This document shows positions 61,823 to 64,000 of a DNA stretch of 64,000 bases, piece by piece (position 1 is the first letter of the stretch; each line of letters starts with the position of its first letter). The notes below the pieces were generated by a model. That model was not told where the DNA came from. It saw nothing but the letters and a program-made list of their open reading frames with translations, and ran no database searches. A program made the translations under genes and the position numbers. Source of the DNA: Paraeggerthella hominis (GTDB lineage Bacteria > Actinomycetota > Coriobacteriia > Coriobacteriales > Eggerthellaceae); the NCBI RefSeq assembly GCF_021044775.1, contig NZ_JAJNOQ010000004.1, positions 62,001 to 126,000 of the forward strand, written 5' to 3'.

Positions 61823-64000
61823 CTACGCAGCGCCGCCTTCGGCCTTCAAGCCCTCGACAGCGTTTTTCTTCTTGTACGACGGCATGGGGCGAAACATCTG
61901 GAACAACATGCCGCCCAGAATCACGATGGCCACAACCGTCCACACGTTGAACTCCACCTCGCCGGACAACAAGCCGCCGAACTGGTAGAACATAAGCCCC
62001 ACGCACCATGCGAACACGGTCATGTACCCGATGGCGAACCATGTCCACTTCGCGCTTTCCATCTGGCGGCGAATAGTGCCGATAGCAGCGAAGCACGGCG
62101 CGCACAGCAGGTTGAAGGCGCAGAAGGCCAAGATCGCCGGAACGGAACCCGCCATCATGCCGGCGAACGCGGCCCACATGGTGGGGTCGGCCTCGCCCGC
62201 ATCGCCCAAGCTGGTGATGATGCCAACGGTGGCCACGACGTTCTCCTTCGCCACCAATCCGGTGACGGACGTGACCGTAGCCTGCCAGTCGCCGAAGCCA
62301 AGCGGCGCGAACACCCAGCCGATCGCATTGCCCAAGCCAGCCATAAGGCTTTGCTGGATGTAGCCTTCGGCCTCGGAATCAAGCAAGCCGAAGCCCGCGC
62401 CCGTGTCGCCAAAGTTCATGAGGAACCAGATGACGATGGTGGACAGGAAGATGATGGTACCGGCCTTCACGATGTAGCTTCGAATGCGCTCCCACGTAGC
62501 CAGCAAAATGGACTTCACCGTAGGCAGGTGATAGGACGGCAGTTCCATGACGAACGGGGACACCTCGCCCGCGAACATGCGGGTCTTTTTCAACATGATG
62601 CCGGAAATGATGATGGCGATGACGCCCAAGAAGTAGAACAACGGCGCGACCCACCAGGTTTCCGCGGTATTGCCGCCCGCAATGGCGCCGAACACCAGCG
62701 CGATGATGGGCATTTTCGCGCCGCAGGGAATCATGGTGGTCGTCATGATGGTCATGCGGCGATCCCGCTCGTTCTCGATGGTCTTCGTGGCCATGACGGC
62801 GGGCACGCCGCAACCGGAAGCCACCAACATGGGGATAAAGCTCTTGCCCGACAGGCCGAACCGGCGGAAGATGCGGTCCATGATGAAGGCGACGCGCGCC
62901 AAATACCCGCAGCCCTCCAAGAACGCGAGCAGCAAGAACAAGATGATCATCTGCGGAACGAACCCGATAACGGCTCCCACGCCCGCGACGATGCCGTCCA
63001 TGATAAGGCTTTGGAGCCACGGGGCGACGTCGGCCGATTCAAGGGCGTCTCCCAGCACCGTGCCCAAGCCGGGAATCCACAGGCCAAACTCGGAGGGATC
63101 GGGCTCCTCCTCTTTAAGGGACGCGATTTCCTCTTCGCTGGCCCCGGCCTCCTCGGCCTCGGCCACGCTCTCTTCCCAGGCGCCGACGGCTTCTTCGTAC
63201 TGCTCGTTGCCGGTGTAGAGCCATCCGTCGCCGGAAATGCCGTCGTTCGCCCAGTCGGTAACGACGCCCGTTCCCACGGAAATGGCCAGATAGTACACAA
63301 GCGCCATGATCACCACGAAGATGGGCAGGCCCAGCCAGCGGTTGGTCACCACGCGGTCGATCTTCTGCGTCGAGGTCATGCCCTTGCTCGAGCGCTTCAC
63401 CGTGTCGGCAACCACCTGCGTGACGGCATCGTAGCGTTCGGTTGTGATAATGCTCTCGGCGTCGTCGTCAAGCGCGTCTTCGACCTCTTTGCGCAAGGCA
63501 TCGATGGCGCTGAGATCTTTTGCGGGAAGGTCCAAGCTGGCAACGGTCATGTCCTCGCCCTCGAACAGCTTGATGGCGAACCAGCGCGCCGTAGCGGGAG
63601 AAACGCGCCTGCCCAGAATGCCCTCAATCTTGACAACGGCGTCTTCCACGACCGCATCGAAAGGCAGCCGAGGCTTCGGAGCCGCGCCTTCCTTCGCCGC
63701 TTTCACGGCGGCGTCCAAAAGCTGCTCCATGCCATGGCCCTTGAGCGCCGAAGTCTCGATGACCGGGCAGCCCAGCCGCGCGGACAAGCCGGGGACGTCG
63801 ATCTTGTCGCCGTTTTTCTTCACCAGGTCCATCATGTTGAGCGCAACGACCACCGGCACGCCCAGATCGAGGATTTGCGTGGTCAGGTACAGGTTGCGCT
63901 CGAGGTTCGTAGCGTCAACCAAGTTGATGACGGCGTCCGGCCCGCCCTTCAGCAGGTAGTCGCGCGTCACGATCTCTTCAGGAGAGTACGGGGACAACGA
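61823..64000 (-). CDS. feoB: Ferrous iron transport protein FeoB (5' end outside window)
   Basis: At least 725 residues are visible and the frame is open to the window edge, so the N-terminal P-loop is missing. The visible part begins after G3 with SPYSPEE, then DAVINLVDATNLERNL, the G4 motif NMMD, the helical GDI domain, and the membrane part with two gate motifs (ASGCGVPAVMATKTIENERDRR; MTTTMIPCGAKMP). Between the first two membrane segments it carries an extra, very acidic loop (EEAEEAGASEEEIASLKEEE), larger than in E. coli FeoB. It imports Fe(II) and is followed by a FeoB-associated protein and a DtxR regulator. Confidence 0.96.
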   Translation of the reverse strand, partial: SLSPYSPEEIVTRDYLLKGGPDAVINLVDATNLERNLYLTTQILDLGVPVVVALNMMDLVKKNGDKIDVPGLSARLGCPVIETSALKGHGMEQLLDAAVKAAKEGAAPKPRLPFDAVVEDAVVKIEGILGRRVSPATARWFAIKLFEGEDMTVASLDLPAKDLSAIDALRKEVEDALDDDAESIITTERYDAVTQVVADTVKRSSKGMTSTQKIDRVVTNRWLGLPIFVVIMALVYYLAISVGTGVVTDWANDGISGDGWLYTGNEQYEEAVGAWEESVAEAEEAGASEEEIASLKEEEPDPSEFGLWIPGLGTVLGDALESADVAPWLQSLIMDGIVAGVGAVIGFVPQMIILFLLLAFLEGCGYLARVAFIMDRIFRRFGLSGKSFIPMLVASGCGVPAVMATKTIENERDRRMTIMTTTMIPCGAKMPIIALVFGAIAGGNTAETWWVAPLFYFLGVIAIIISGIMLKKTRMFAGEVSPFVMELPSYHLPTVKSILLATWERIRSYIVKAGTIIFLSTIVIWFLMNFGDTGAGFGLLDSEAEGYIQQSLMAGLGNAIGWVFAPLGFGDWQATVTSVTGLVAKENVVATVGIITSLGDAGEADPTMWAAFAGMMAGSVPAILAFCAFNLLCAPCFAAIGTIRRQMESAKWTWFAIGYMTVFAWCVGLMFYQFGGLLSGEVEFNVWTVVAIVILGGMLFQMFRPMPSYKKKNAVEGLKAEGGAA

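Overview
The window is 64 kb of high-GC chromosomal DNA, and most genes lie on the minus strand. The gene content points to an anaerobic gut-type actinobacterium of the Coriobacteriia, most likely Eggerthellaceae (Eggerthella/Gordonibacter-like). The pointers are three secreted Tat-signal FAD reductases, two membrane-spanning LuxR regulators next to them plus the tail of a third LuxR protein, a multihaem cytochrome/NrfD respiratory operon, and actinobacterial housekeeping genes. The genus cannot be fixed from the sequence alone.

Layout. 1-3.5 kb: the tail of a LuxR regulator, then a GNAT / MerR / MFS-exporter operon. 3.5-7.5 kb: a histidine phosphatase, a YbaK deacylase and an amino-acid ABC importer. 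7.5-8.1 kb: repeat element copy A. 8.2-12.5 kb: a four-gene respiratory operon with a trihaem-cytochrome/sulfite-oxidase-fold fusion, a second sulfite-oxidase-fold protein, a Tat ferredoxin and NrfD. 12.7-14.1 kb: GntR and SPFH genes. 14.1-14.9 kb: repeat copy B. 15-20 kb: hydantoinase, two DUF917 proteins and an NCS1 permease. 20.4-37.1 kb: anaerobic-respiration and redox genes (alpha/beta hydrolase, LuxR/FAD-reductase pairs, TetR, cytochrome plus FAD-reductase unit, CcdA-TlpA with Rrf2, MobB-MobA with polyferredoxin). 37.3 kb: a candidate small RNA. 37.4-49.4 kb: core genes (recR, ybaB, dnaX, DedA, SRP RNA, aspS, GIY-YIG protein, hisS, a large TPR protein), with a diverged repeat copy C between aspS and the GIY-YIG gene. 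49.5-52 kb: NifX-like and PadR genes and a small island with a lone serine recombinase. 52-55 kb: leuCDB. 55-61 kb: small membrane protein, peptidoglycan-binding protein, polyprenyl synthase, tRNA-Leu, Ppx/GppA and a DivIC-like divisome protein. 60.8-64 kb: DtxR regulator and the feo iron-uptake locus, with feoB running off the edge.

How it fits together. Much of the accessory content appears to serve anaerobic electron transfer outside the membrane. Quinol-linked modules (NrfD, haem proteins) would feed exported flavin or molybdopterin reductases. MobB-MobA would help supply molybdenum cofactor, CcdA-TlpA would keep exported cysteines reduced for cytochrome c assembly, and Feo would supply iron. 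The least familiar items are the cytochrome/sulfite-oxidase-fold operon, the long inverted-repeat element present in three copies, a candidate ~100-nt RNA, and a twin-palindrome promoter in front of a cytochrome/flavoprotein reductase unit.
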